Assembly (NCBI RefSeq): GCF_012396365.1 | Contig: NZ_JAAXPG010000034.1 | Span: 1 to 64,000 of the forward strand | DNA: 64,000 nucleotides | Direction: 5' to 3' | DNA from: Nocardiopsis alborubida | GTDB lineage: Bacteria > Actinomycetota > Actinomycetes > Streptosporangiales > Streptosporangiaceae | Shown here: positions 17,157 to 25,322 of the stretch, piece by piece | Layout of the letters: the number at the start of each line of letters is the position of its first letter | Numbering within the stretch: the stretch's first letter is position 1 | Translations under genes and position numbers: made by a program | The notes under the pieces: model-generated | The model's input: only the letters and a program-made list of their open reading frames with translations | What the model was told of the DNA's origin: nothing | The model's database searches: none

Positions 17157-18275
17157 TCAGAGAGCGGGAACGAGCAGGGTGGCGCGGCCGGGAACGACCG
17201 CCAGCGATACGGAACGGCCGATCTGGGCGTCGGGCGGGACCCGGACGCCGAACACGTGGCCGTGCGCGTCGACCGTGAGGTGGACGGCGTCGCCGACGAA
17301 CTCGGCATGTGTGACCTGGGCGGCCACGGCGGAGGCGTCGTGGCGGTCGGTGACGGTGAGGCTGTCGTCGCGCAGGAGCAGGCGGGTGCGGCCGTGCCGG
17401 GTCGGCCCGGTCCGCAGGTCCGACGCGGGGATCCTCCACCGGCCGCCGAGCACCGCGGCTTCGCCCTGGGAGAGTTCGGCGTCCAGCAGGACCGCGTTGG
17501 CCAGGAAGTCCGCGACGAAGGCGTCGGCGGGGTCCTCCCACAGTTCCCGGGGCGTCCCGAACTGCACCAGTGACCCCTCGCGCATCAGGGCGATCCGCGA
17601 CCCCAGGGAGAGGGCCTCGCGCTGGTCGTGCGTGACGATCAGCGTGGCGCACCCCGAGGAGGAGAGCATGGTGGACAGCTCCCTGCGCAGGCCGCCCCGC
17701 AACTGGGGGTCCAGGGCCGCCAGGGGCTCGTCCAGGAGCAGGACGTCCGGTTCGACGGCCAGGGCGCGCGCCAGCGCCACGCGCTGGCGCTGGCCGCCGG
17801 AGAGCTGGTCGGGCCGCCGCTCCGCGAGCTCGGTGAGCTGGGTCAGCTCTAGCATCTCGGCGACCCGGCGGCGCCTGCGGTCGGCCGGGAGCCGCCGGGC
17901 GCGCAGGCCGTAGGCGATGTTGCCCGCCACGCTCAGGTGCGGGAACACCGCGTAGTTCTGCGGGACCAGGCCCACGCCCCGGCGGGCCGGGTCCAGGTGC
18001 GTGATGTCGCGTCCGCCCAGGCCGATGCCTCCTTCGGCGACCGGGGTGAGTCCGGCGACCGCGCGCAGGGTGCTGCTCTTGCCGCAGCCGGAGGGGCCCA
18101 CGACGGCCACGGTCTCGTCGGGCAGCACCTCCATGGACACCCCGCGGACGGCCTCGGTGTCGCCGTAGCGGATGGTCAGGTCGGACACGGTGAGGCCGGA
18201 CGCGCGGGCGGCGGGGTCTGGCGTGGGAGCGGCGGGGTCGGACGCGCGGGTCCCGGGTTCACGGAGATCGGTCAC
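17157..18275 (-). CDS. ABC transporter ATP-binding protein
   Basis: The 372-residue ATPase contains Walker A VVGPSGCGKSSTL, Q loop (VPQNYAVFPHLSV), signature LSGGQRQRVALARALA, Walker B VLLLDEPLAALDP and H loop IVTHDQREALSLG. A C-terminal TOBE-like regulatory region follows (from about residue 245). It belongs to the Fe3+/2-aminoethylphosphonate/polyamine (CUT1/PotA-like) class. Its GTG start overlaps the permease stop as GTGA, so translation is coupled. It powers the permease pair encoded just upstream. Confidence 0.92.
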   Translation of the reverse strand: MTDLREPGTRASDPAAPTPDPAARASGLTVSDLTIRYGDTEAVRGVSMEVLPDETVAVVGPSGCGKSSTLRAVAGLTPVAEGGIGLGGRDITHLDPARRGVGLVPQNYAVFPHLSVAGNIAYGLRARRLPADRRRRRVAEMLELTQLTELAERRPDQLSGGQRQRVALARALAVEPDVLLLDEPLAALDPQLRGGLRRELSTMLSSSGCATLIVTHDQREALSLGSRIALMREGSLVQFGTPRELWEDPADAFVADFLANAVLLDAELSQGEAAVLGGRWRIPASDLRTGPTRHGRTRLLLRDDSLTVTDRHDASAVAAQVTHAEFVGDAVHLTVDAHGHVFGVRVPPDAQIGRSVSLAVVPGRATLLVPAL

Positions 18276-19033
18276 GGAGTGCTCCTCAGGGCGTGCCGCC
18301 GGGCCAGCACGATGGCCGTCAGCACCGGGGCGACGAAGGCGATGAAGATGATCGACTGCGCGGACGCGGGTTCGAGCCTCTGGGTGGAGTAGGAGTCGAA
18401 CAGGGCGAACGGCACGGTGGGCGTGGCGGGCGGGTTGACGAAGAAGGAGATGTTGAACTCGCCGAAGGAGAGGGCGAAGACCATCGTCATCGCCTGGGTG
18501 AGGGCGATGAGGCAGCCGGGGACGGTGACCGTGGCCAGGACCCTGGCCGGGCCGGCCCCCAGGCTGCGGGCGACCCCCTCGTTGATGCGCAGTTCGTCGT
18601 CGGCCAGCGCGGGCACCAGGGCGGCCAGGGTGAAGGGCAGCGTGAACACCACGTGTCCCATGACCAGCAGCAGTCCGCTGGGACGCAGCGCCGCGTAGGC
18701 GCTCACCAGGGCGACGCTCAACGCGATGCCCGGCACGGCCAGGGGCACGTTGACCAAATACCCCGTCAGCCGGGTCAGCGGCGAGGGGTGGCGGGCCACC
18801 CACCAGGCCATCGGACCGCCCAGGGCGAGGTTGAGCACCACCACCAGCGCCGCCACGGCCAGGCTGCGGCCGATGACGGGGGCCAGCGGGGGCCAGGCGT
18901 GGGCGAACCAGTCCAGCGTGAACCCCTCGCCCCAGGGCCCCTGGGAGAAGTCGACGCTGGTGGCGACCACCAGGGTCGCCAGGATCGGGATGAGGACGAA
19001 GGCGCACACGGCCCAGGTGACGACGCGGTTCAC
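18272..19033 (-). CDS. ABC transporter permease, second subunit
   Basis: The 253-residue membrane protein has about six transmembrane helices and the BPD_transp_1 coupling loop EGVARSLGAGPARVLATVTV (E-x-x-x-x-L-G-A). It starts at GTG 19033, whose bases overlap the stop of the first permease as GTGA. It pairs with that subunit to form the import channel for the binding protein at 19887-20933. Confidence 0.9.
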   Translation of the reverse strand: MNRVVTWAVCAFVLIPILATLVVATSVDFSQGPWGEGFTLDWFAHAWPPLAPVIGRSLAVAALVVVLNLALGGPMAWWVARHPSPLTRLTGYLVNVPLAVPGIALSVALVSAYAALRPSGLLLVMGHVVFTLPFTLAALVPALADDELRINEGVARSLGAGPARVLATVTVPGCLIALTQAMTMVFALSFGEFNISFFVNPPATPTVPFALFDSYSTQRLEPASAQSIIFIAFVAPVLTAIVLARRHALRSTP

Positions 19034-19887
19034 GAGGCCACCGCCCGTCCGACCAGGCGACCCATGCCGCGGCCGAGGACCAGCGCGGCGACGGCCATGG
19101 CCGCCAGCAGCACCGCCAGGGTGGAGGAGGCGGCCAGTCGGTAGCCGGTGGTCAGTTCGTTGGCGACGTTGAGCGGAAGCAGGCGGATGCCCTCCGAGAG
19201 CGTGGCGACCGTGCCGTAGCCGCCCAGGGCGATCGCCGCCGCGGTGCCCCCGGTCTCGATGAGCGCGGGCAGCAGCAGGGGAAGGGTGACCGTGACCAGT
19301 ACCCGCACCCTGGAGGCACCCAGGGTGCGGGCGCTCTCGGTGAGCGAGGGCGGCAGCCCGGCCGCGGCGGCGCGCAGCGGCCCCAGGACGCGGGGCAGCG
19401 AGAAGTAGACGTAGGCGACGAGGAGGCCGGGCAGGGTGTAGGCGAGCCCCGCGAAGCCCTCCCACAGTGGCGCGAGCAGCCCGGTCCTGCCGTTGAGCAC
19501 GATCGCGAAGAACCCGATGATGATGCCGGGCAGGGCGATCGGCAGGGTGAGCAGGGCGTCGGTGGCGGCCCCGCCGCCCCCGGCGCGGTCCTGCCGGGCC
19601 TGGTGCAGGACGACGGGGACGGCGATCACGAGCGTGGCCAGGACGGCCACCCCGGCGACCAGTGCCGACGCGGTCAGGGACTCACGGACGGCCGCCGAGG
19701 CCAGGGCGTCGGCGTAGTGCTCCAGGGTGGGGCCCCCGTCGGCCGGGGACCGGCCCAGACCGAGGGAGTTGGCCACCAGCACCACGACCGGGTAGGCGCT
19801 GAACAGGCAGATGAGGATGAGGGCCGGGAGCGCGGCCAACCACGGGGGCGGTGTGCCGCGACGCACGCGCGCGGTACCGGGGGACAC
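19030..19887 (-). CDS. ABC transporter permease, first subunit
   Basis: The 285-residue membrane protein starts with a cytoplasmic basic stretch and a first helix WLAALPALILICLFSAYPVV, then five more helices. The coupling loop is TESARTLGASRVRVLVTVTL. The GTG start at 19887 shares one base with the stop of the binding-protein gene (TAGTG). The order binding protein, permease, permease, ATPase is that of 2-aminoethylphosphonate and iron importers. Confidence 0.9.
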   Translation of the reverse strand: MSPGTARVRRGTPPPWLAALPALILICLFSAYPVVVLVANSLGLGRSPADGGPTLEHYADALASAAVRESLTASALVAGVAVLATLVIAVPVVLHQARQDRAGGGGAATDALLTLPIALPGIIIGFFAIVLNGRTGLLAPLWEGFAGLAYTLPGLLVAYVYFSLPRVLGPLRAAAAGLPPSLTESARTLGASRVRVLVTVTLPLLLPALIETGGTAAAIALGGYGTVATLSEGIRLLPLNVANELTTGYRLAASSTLAVLLAAMAVAALVLGRGMGRLVGRAVAS

Positions 19888-20933
19888 TAGAAGCCGACCT
19901 CGCTCTGGTACAGGTCGATGAACTCCTGCTGCCGCTCGCCCTGTTCGAGGTAGTCGATGGTGATCGCGCGCTCGTAGTCGGACTCGGGCAGGACCTGGTC
20001 GGCGAGTTCCTCGGGCATCGGGCCGACCACCGGGCGCATGTACCCGTCCGCGAAGAGGCCCTGGCCCTGCTCGGAGAAGTAGAAGTCCAGGAGCTCCATG
20101 CCGTTCTCGGCGTTGGGGGCGCCCTCGACCAGGCCGACGATGTAGGGGATCTGCAGTGAGCCCTCCTCGGGGATGACGACGCTGACGTCGGCGCCCTCGT
20201 CACGGAGCTTGTAGCCGTTGAAGTCGGTGTCGATGAGGATGGGGATCTCGCCCTGGGCGACCTTGGCGGTGGCGGTCTGGGCCGAGGTGGAGGCGCCGTT
20301 GTCCTTCAGCTCGGCCAGGTAGTCCAGGCCCGGCTGCCAGTCGGACAGGTCGCCGCCGAGCGCGTGGTTGACCGCCGTCGCGGCGGAGTAGCCCACGGCC
20401 GCCTGGGTGGGGTCGAGGTAGCCGACCTTGCCCTCGTAGGCGGGGTCGAGGAGGTCCTCCCAGCTGCTCGGCACGGGCGCGCCGTCCAGGTGGTCCTCGT
20501 TGACGATGAAGGCGATGGTGCCGGTGTGGACGGCGGTCCAGTTCCCGTCGGGGTCGCGCAGGTCCTCGGGGACCTCCTGCGCGCCCTCGGGCACGTAGGA
20601 CTGCAGGACTCCGGCCTCCACGAGCTGTCCGGCGAAGGCGATGCCGGTGTAGGCGACGTCGGCGACGGGCGCGCCCTTCTCCGCCTGGAGTGCGGCCAGG
20701 GCCTGCCCGGAGTTCTTCGGGTCGTTGGGGGCCTGGATCCCGGTCTCCTCGGTGAAGGCGGCCAGGACCTCGCCGTAGTTGCCCCACTCGGCGGGCGAGT
20801 TGTAGGTGATGACGGTGCCGCCGTCGCCGGTGGCCGAGGCCGGGGGCAGGTCGGCGTTGCCGCAGGAGGTCAGGGCGAGGACGGAGATGATCGCGGCGGC
20901 GCTCAGGACGCCGCGGCCGCGGGTGAGGGTCAT
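19887..20933 (-). CDS. ABC substrate-binding lipoprotein (2-AEP/Fe3+-like)
   Basis: The 348-residue product is a type II periplasmic-binding-fold lipoprotein: signal VLSAAAIISVLALTSCGNA with lipobox L-T-S-C, then TVITYNSPAEWGNYGEVLAA, SGQALAALQAEKGAPVADVA and WEDLLDPAYEGKVGYLDPTQ, the family's typical landmarks. Relatives bind Fe3+, 2-aminoethylphosphonate, thiamine or polyamines. It is the first gene of the operon; a LacI-type palindrome lies 55 nt upstream. With an MBL hydrolase at the operon end, a phosphonate or phosphodiester is possible but unproven. Confidence 0.88.
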   Translation of the reverse strand: MTLTRGRGVLSAAAIISVLALTSCGNADLPPASATGDGGTVITYNSPAEWGNYGEVLAAFTEETGIQAPNDPKNSGQALAALQAEKGAPVADVAYTGIAFAGQLVEAGVLQSYVPEGAQEVPEDLRDPDGNWTAVHTGTIAFIVNEDHLDGAPVPSSWEDLLDPAYEGKVGYLDPTQAAVGYSAATAVNHALGGDLSDWQPGLDYLAELKDNGASTSAQTATAKVAQGEIPILIDTDFNGYKLRDEGADVSVVIPEEGSLQIPYIVGLVEGAPNAENGMELLDFYFSEQGQGLFADGYMRPVVGPMPEELADQVLPESDYERAITIDYLEQGERQQEFIDLYQSEVGF

Positions 20934-20987
20934 GGGGACTCCGGGGTCGGCTGCGGTACCCGCTGGGCACCGCTGTGCGGAAGTGCG

Positions 20988-21005
20988 TGATTAAACGATT
21001 AATCA
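20988..21005. promoter_or_regulatory. LacI-type operator candidate
   Basis: TGATTAA and TTAATCA are perfect 7-bp arms around ACGA, centred near a CG step as in LacI-family operators. It is strikingly AT-rich for this genome and lies between the ABC operon (start 20933, minus) and the divergent LacI gene (start 21151), so it probably serves both. Confidence 0.7.
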
Positions 21006-21150
21006 GTGCGGTGACCTGAGGTTTCGCAAACGGTGACCGTGGGTCGAACGCTGGTGGAACAGCGTCCCGCGCCGTCGACCCGCCGGTGCCCGGCCGGAGC
21101 GGGCGCACGGTACTTTCGAGTCCACGGCCACAGTCCCCCCGAGGAGAGCC

Positions 21151-22161
21151 ATGCCGGAACCGACCAAGCGCGCGACCCTGCGGGACGTCGCGGCCGGGGC
21201 GGGCGTCTCGGTCGCCCAGGCCAGCTTCGCCCTCAACGGCACCGGCCGCGTGGCCGCCGCGACCGCGGAGCGGGTCCGCCGGGTAGCCGCGGAACTGGAC
21301 TACCAGGCCGACGGTCGGGCCCGGGCGCTGCGCACCGGCCGGCGCTCCGCCTACGGCGTGGTGATCCGCAACATGCGCAACCCCTTCTTCCTGGACGTGC
21401 TGCGCGGCATGGAGACCGTCGCGCACCGCAGGGGGGCGCTCCTGCTGATCATGAGCTCGGACTACGACCAGGAGCGGGAGAGCGCCGCGCTGCGCAGGCT
21501 CGCCGCCGAGGCGGTCGCGGGGATCGCCATCGCACCCATCGGACGGCGCGACCGCCTCCTGGAGTGGATGGACCGCCACTCCCACGTCCCGGTGGTGGCC
21601 TTCAACTGCACACCGGAACCCGACCGGGAGGGCACCGCCAGCCGCCTGTCCACGGTCGGCCCCGACGACGAGGAGGCCGTCGCCCGGGCCGTGGCGCACC
21701 TGGCGGAGCGGGGTCACCGCGAGGCCGCGCTTTTGATGGCCCCCGAGACCCTGGCCGCCGACTGGGGGCGTGAGGAGGCCTTCCACCGCCACTGCGCCGA
21801 GCACGGGGTGGCCGGCACGGTGGCACGCGGCCCCCTGGACTACGACGCGGTGGCCCGCAGGTCCGCGGAGATGATGACGCGTCCCGGGCACCGCGCCCTG
21901 GTCGTCAACTCCGACCACCTGAGCGCCGCCGTCTACGACGCCGCCCGCTCCCTGGGCCTGCGCGTGGGCCGGGACGTCAGCGTGGTGGGCCACGACGACC
22001 TGCCCACCTCGGCCCTGCTGGACCCGGGCCTGACCACGATCGCCGTGGAGCGCGAGGCCCTGGGAGAGCGGATCATGGACCTGCTCGTGGAGGGCCCCGG
22101 CACCGCCGTGCGGCTGCCCGTGCGCCTGGTGGAGCGGGGATCGGTCGCGGTCCTGGCGTGA
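21151..22161 (+). CDS. LacI-family transcriptional regulator
   Basis: The 336-residue product opens with the LacI helix-turn-helix and hinge (ATLRDVAAGAGVSVAQASFA, then VRRVAAELDYQADGRARAL), followed by a sugar-binding-protein-like effector domain (GVVIRNMRNPFFLDVLRGME ... VVGHDDLPTSALLDPGLTTI). ATG 21151 has GAGGAGAG upstream. It is divergent from the ABC/MBL operon and should control it through the palindrome at 20988-21005. The effector is probably the imported compound. Confidence 0.92.
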   Translation: MPEPTKRATLRDVAAGAGVSVAQASFALNGTGRVAAATAERVRRVAAELDYQADGRARALRTGRRSAYGVVIRNMRNPFFLDVLRGMETVAHRRGALLLIMSSDYDQERESAALRRLAAEAVAGIAIAPIGRRDRLLEWMDRHSHVPVVAFNCTPEPDREGTASRLSTVGPDDEEAVARAVAHLAERGHREAALLMAPETLAADWGREEAFHRHCAEHGVAGTVARGPLDYDAVARRSAEMMTRPGHRALVVNSDHLSAAVYDAARSLGLRVGRDVSVVGHDDLPTSALLDPGLTTIAVEREALGERIMDLLVEGPGTAVRLPVRLVERGSVAVLA

Positions 22162-22592
22162 GGCCGCCGCCCGTCCCCCGCCCCCGCCGCAGCGGACCGT
22201 CCCCCGGGGGGTGACCCCGTTCGAGACCTGCCCGGCCGAACGTTCGCCTCCGAGGCGGCGGAACCTCCGAGGCGCTCCCGACCGCGGCTGACAGCACGGC
22301 CGACGCGGTGCTGACAGCCGCGGCGCGCTGCCCGGGAAGGACCGTGTCAGCCAGGAGGAGGACGGCTGTTCGCCGGGTTCAGGGTGTTCGCAGGTGTTCG
22401 CCAGGGTGTTCGGCTAAGCGTGCGAACAGGGTGGGTGGTGCTGACAGGGCAGGTCAGGGCCGGTGTGGGGTGTTCGTTCGGGTGCCCCGACTCACAGCGT
22501 TTTCCCGTCTGCTGTCGGTGCGGGGGAGGGGCGGGGGCGGAAGGGTTCCACTGCCTGGACGGACGGTGCCCCGGACCGGGCAGAGGCGGTGG
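22162..22592. repeat. GTGTTCG repeats in a 430-nt gene-less gap
   Basis: The gap between two convergent genes has no coding frame of note. GTGTTCG occurs exactly at 22384, 22394, 22406 and 22470, with a related CTGTTCG near 22367, giving a short imperfect tandem array. TGTTCG at 22407-22412 also pairs with an inverted CGAACA at 22423-22428. The array may be a protein binding site or simple slippage DNA. Confidence 0.5.
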
Positions 22593-23369
22593 TCAGTCCA
22601 GGAGCCGGTTCCGGAGGACGGCCAGGTCCTCTTCCCGGACTCCCGCCTCCAGCAGGTAGGCGTGCGCGTCCAGCCCGCGCAGGGCGTCCAGGACGGTGCC
22701 GCGCAGGGTCAGGCCGCGCTCGGACAGCACGGCCTCGATCACGGGGCCCTGGTCCCGTTGCCCCATCGCGGCGAAGAGCGGGACGAGCTCGGTCGTGGAC
22801 AGCTCGTAGTCGTCGGCGATCGCGTCGGCTTCGACGTCGGCCAGGGCGAGCAGCAGCAGGGCGACCAGGCCGGTGCGGTCGCGTCCGGCCCCGCAGTGGA
22901 ACAGGACGCCGCCGGGCCCGGCCTGGGCCAGGGCGGTGACCACCGCGGCGCACCGCTCACCCTTGTGTTCGAGGAAGGGCGGGTAGTAGAGCGGGCTTCC
23001 GTTCAACCGCCGGCGGTTGACGTCCTGCCAGAACCCGACGTCCTCGACATGGTCCAGGGGAACCTCCAGGCGCGTCATCCCCGCGGGGAGGGGAGTCGGG
23101 GCCGCTTCCGCGGGGAACGCGGCGGACCCGCCCCGGCTCGTCAGGCCCTCACCCGGAGTCGAACGGATCTCGTCGGGGTTGCGCAGATCCACGACGGTGC
23201 GCACACCCGCCTCGTAGGCGGCCCGCCAACCCCTGTCGGTGACGAAGCGCGGGTCGGCGGAGCGGATGAAGGCGCCCCGGCGGACGCTCCGTCCGTTCCG
23301 GCTCGGGAGGCAGCCGAGGTCGCGGGTGTTGAAGAAGCCTTCCCAGGTGATCCTTCTGCTGTCGCTCAT
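22593..23369 (-). CDS. tyrosine-protein phosphatase (Y_phosphatase3)
   Basis: The 258-residue product carries the P-loop C-x5-R motif HCGAGRDRTGLVALLLLALA and the N-terminal family mark FFNTRDLGCLPSRNGRSVRR (N-x-R-D-L-G). An upstream VDLRNPDEI segment supplies the family's Asp region. These dual-specificity/lipid phosphatase-like enzymes remove phosphate from phosphotyrosine or phosphoinositides. It stands alone, 64 nt upstream of nothing on its strand; the neighbouring NmrA-like gene ends 64 nt before its start. Confidence 0.88.
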   Translation of the reverse strand: MSDSRRITWEGFFNTRDLGCLPSRNGRSVRRGAFIRSADPRFVTDRGWRAAYEAGVRTVVDLRNPDEIRSTPGEGLTSRGGSAAFPAEAAPTPLPAGMTRLEVPLDHVEDVGFWQDVNRRRLNGSPLYYPPFLEHKGERCAAVVTALAQAGPGGVLFHCGAGRDRTGLVALLLLALADVEADAIADDYELSTTELVPLFAAMGQRDQGPVIEAVLSERGLTLRGTVLDALRGLDAHAYLLEAGVREEDLAVLRNRLLD

Positions 23370-23432
23370 GGACGAAGGAGTACTTCACCTGGCGGAGGAA
23401 GAAAAGTTCCTTGGTCCCTTGCCGGCCAGCGG

Positions 23433-24311
23433 TCAGGCGGTCGGGGAGGAGACCCCCGAGGCCGCGACGTGGTCCGCGAGCTGCTCGGCGGCGCTGCGGG
23501 GCTCGCGGCCGAGCAGCTCGGTCAGCAGCGGGTGGTGTCCCGCGAAGTGCCCGTCGCGAGCGGCCCGCGACATCATGAGCGTCATCCGGACCATGTGCTC
23601 CGGGACGCCGCTCGCGACCTGCTCGGCGCTCCACCGCTCGTCGTCCACGACGACGCGTTCGATGCCGCGGCCGGTGAGTTCGGAGGCGATCCGGGCGAAG
23701 TCTCCGAGGGTCACGGGCTCGGGCGGTGTGAGGGTGACCGGGCCGTCGAAGGAGCGCTCGCCGGTGAGGATGACCGCCGCGGCCTCCGCCAGGTCGGCGC
23801 GATCGGTCCACGGGAGGGGGCCGTCCGCCGGTTTGGCGATCACCCCGGTCCGCTGCCACGGGCCGAGCAGGTGGTCGAGGCTGCCGAAGAACCCGTAGCG
23901 CAGCGCGGTCCAGGCGGTTCCCGACTCTGCGAGGACCGCCTCGGTGGCGGCGTGCAGGCGCGCCGGGGGGTAGGGGCTGTCGGCTGCGGCGCCGTGCTGG
24001 CTGGTGTAGAGGACCCGCCGGGCGCCGGCCGCGACGGCCGCCTCGATCGCGACGCGGTGCTGGCCGACCACGTCGGCCTCCGTGTCGCTGGAGGAGACCA
24101 GGAGCACCTGGTCGGCGCCCTCGAAGGAGTCGCGCAGCGCGGCCGGGTCGTCGTAGGACCCCCGCCGCACACGCACCCCGCGGTCGGCGAGGTGCCGCGC
24201 CCTGGTGACGTCGCGTGCGCTGACGCCGATCCGGTCGGCCGGGACGCGCCTGAGGAGGTGCTCGACGGTGGCTCCGTTGAGGGCGCCGGTGGCGCCGGTG
24301 ACGACGATCAT
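23433..24311 (-). CDS. NmrA/QOR2-like NAD(P)-binding oxidoreductase
   Basis: The 292-residue product begins MIVVTGATGALNGATVEHLL, an NAD(P)-binding Rossmann motif of the atypical SDR/NmrA group, then VLLVSSSDTEADVVGQHRVA and RVLYTSQHGAAADSPY, typical of the quinone reductase 2 (YtfG) branch. Start 24311 was chosen for AAAGGA 8 nt upstream; ATG 24329 is also in frame. It is divergent from a TetR gene over an operator-like palindrome, a standard arrangement for quinone- or electrophile-responsive detoxification. Confidence 0.85.
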   Translation of the reverse strand: MIVVTGATGALNGATVEHLLRRVPADRIGVSARDVTRARHLADRGVRVRRGSYDDPAALRDSFEGADQVLLVSSSDTEADVVGQHRVAIEAAVAAGARRVLYTSQHGAAADSPYPPARLHAATEAVLAESGTAWTALRYGFFGSLDHLLGPWQRTGVIAKPADGPLPWTDRADLAEAAAVILTGERSFDGPVTLTPPEPVTLGDFARIASELTGRGIERVVVDDERWSAEQVASGVPEHMVRMTLMMSRAARDGHFAGHHPLLTELLGREPRSAAEQLADHVAASGVSSPTA

Positions 24312-24461
24312 GTCCGTGGTCCTTTCCATGTGTCCGGGTCCGCCCCGGTGGGCGGGCCACGGCGGTGACGGGGGAGCCCGACGCCCCGGCGGGACGCCCG
24401 TGCACTGGTCCCCGGGCCCGGGCGGAAGCGGCCCGGACACGGCGTTCGGTCACCAGCACTT

Positions 24462-24530
24462 AAGTTGACCAGCATGGTCAACTTCGCTTGCGCCGACGAC
24501 ACTAGGTAAACTGACCATGTGAGTCAAGTT
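24462..24530. promoter_or_regulatory. TetR operator pair between nmrA-like and TetR genes
   Basis: AAGTTGACC at 24462-24470 and GGTCAACTT at 24476-24484 are perfect 9-bp arms around AGCAT. A second, imperfect dyad with AACTGACC and GTCAAGTT half-sites spans 24508-24530, close to the TetR start. Both are much AT-richer than the surroundings and suit a TetR that represses itself and the divergent oxidoreductase. Confidence 0.7.
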
Positions 24531-24562
24531 GTTGTGTCGGCGGTGGGGGACGGTGGGCGGCC

Positions 24563-25171
24563 ATGACCGGTGAGACCTCTTCGGGGACCCGCCTGCGGGC
24601 CGACGCCAAGCGCAACGCCGAGCAGATCCGCCGCGCCGCGATCGACGCCTTCCGGGGGCGGGGCCTGTCCGTGCCGCTGGAGGAGGTCGCCCGGGCGGCC
24701 GGGGTGAGCAAGGCCACAATCTTCAACCGGTTCGGCGGCAGGGTCGGCCTCATCGAGGCCGTGGTCGAGGAGGTGGTCGCGGCCGAGCTGTACGCCGCCA
24801 TCGACCGCACCCGGGCCCTGGACGGCGCCGGGGAGCGGATCGCCCACTACGTCACCGCGATGCGCGACCTCCTGTACCGCCAGCCCGCCGCGGTCGACCT
24901 CCTGTTGCAGGCGTATCCGCACTCGCGGCGGCTCCTGGAGATCTGCCGGGCCGCGGGGGAGATCAACGACGAGCTGGTCGCGGCGGGCCGGGCCTGCGGC
25001 GCGCTGCGTCCCGAGTTCGAGGCGGACGACCTCCACGCGCTCGTCGTGGACACCGCGCTCGCCCTCAAGCACGGGACCCGCCCGCCGCGGGAGGACTACG
25101 ACCGCCGCACCGCCTTCCTCCTCGACGGGATCCGCGGGCCCGGGAGTCCGCCTGACTCGGGGTGTCGGTGA
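24563..25171 (+). CDS. TetR-family regulator
   Basis: The 202-residue product has a TetR N-terminal helix-turn-helix: RRAAIDAFRGRGLSVPLEEV then RAAGVSKATIFNRFGGRVGL. The variable C-terminal domain is helical. It is divergent from the NmrA-like oxidoreductase and should repress it through the AAGTTGACC palindrome. Its stop codon directly abuts the left member of a 20-bp inverted repeat pair (25172). Confidence 0.9.
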   Translation: MTGETSSGTRLRADAKRNAEQIRRAAIDAFRGRGLSVPLEEVARAAGVSKATIFNRFGGRVGLIEAVVEEVVAAELYAAIDRTRALDGAGERIAHYVTAMRDLLYRQPAAVDLLLQAYPHSRRLLEICRAAGEINDELVAAGRACGALRPEFEADDLHALVVDTALALKHGTRPPREDYDRRTAFLLDGIRGPGSPPDSGCR

Positions 25172-25191
25172 GGAGCGTGTCACCAGGCGCC
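25172..25191 (+). repeat. left 20-bp inverted repeat of 3.9-kb block
   Basis: GGAGCGTGTCACCAGGCGCC here matches the reverse complement of 29058-29077 at 19 of 20 positions (C/T at position 17). Similarity fades after the 20 bp. It starts at the base after the TetR stop. The pair brackets rarA, two yjbR-like genes, a TetR gene and an oxidoreductase gene, and resembles insertion-sequence ends. Confidence 0.75.
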
Positions 25192-25322
25192 AACTAACCC
25201 GCGAGTAACTTAGGCGTTCTCCATACAGCCGAATCCGTCTGAACACGGGCAATCGCCTGGCCCTGGGCGGCTGAGGCCGGGCCTGCGGGGCAAGGCCCTG
25301 GCCCGGTGGAGCGCTGGCGCGG

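Noticed and set aside
16182..17573. Long plus-strand frame opposite the MBL and ABC ATPase genes
   Set aside because: It is the antisense of clear MBL and ATPase genes and has no protein character.
25218..25234. TCCATACAGCCGAATCC nearly repeats a word at the SDR start region (29983-29999)
   Set aside because: Sixteen of 17 bases match, but the second copy is the SDR start and ribosome site. The first lacks a gene, so it may be chance or a tiny remnant; too short to call.
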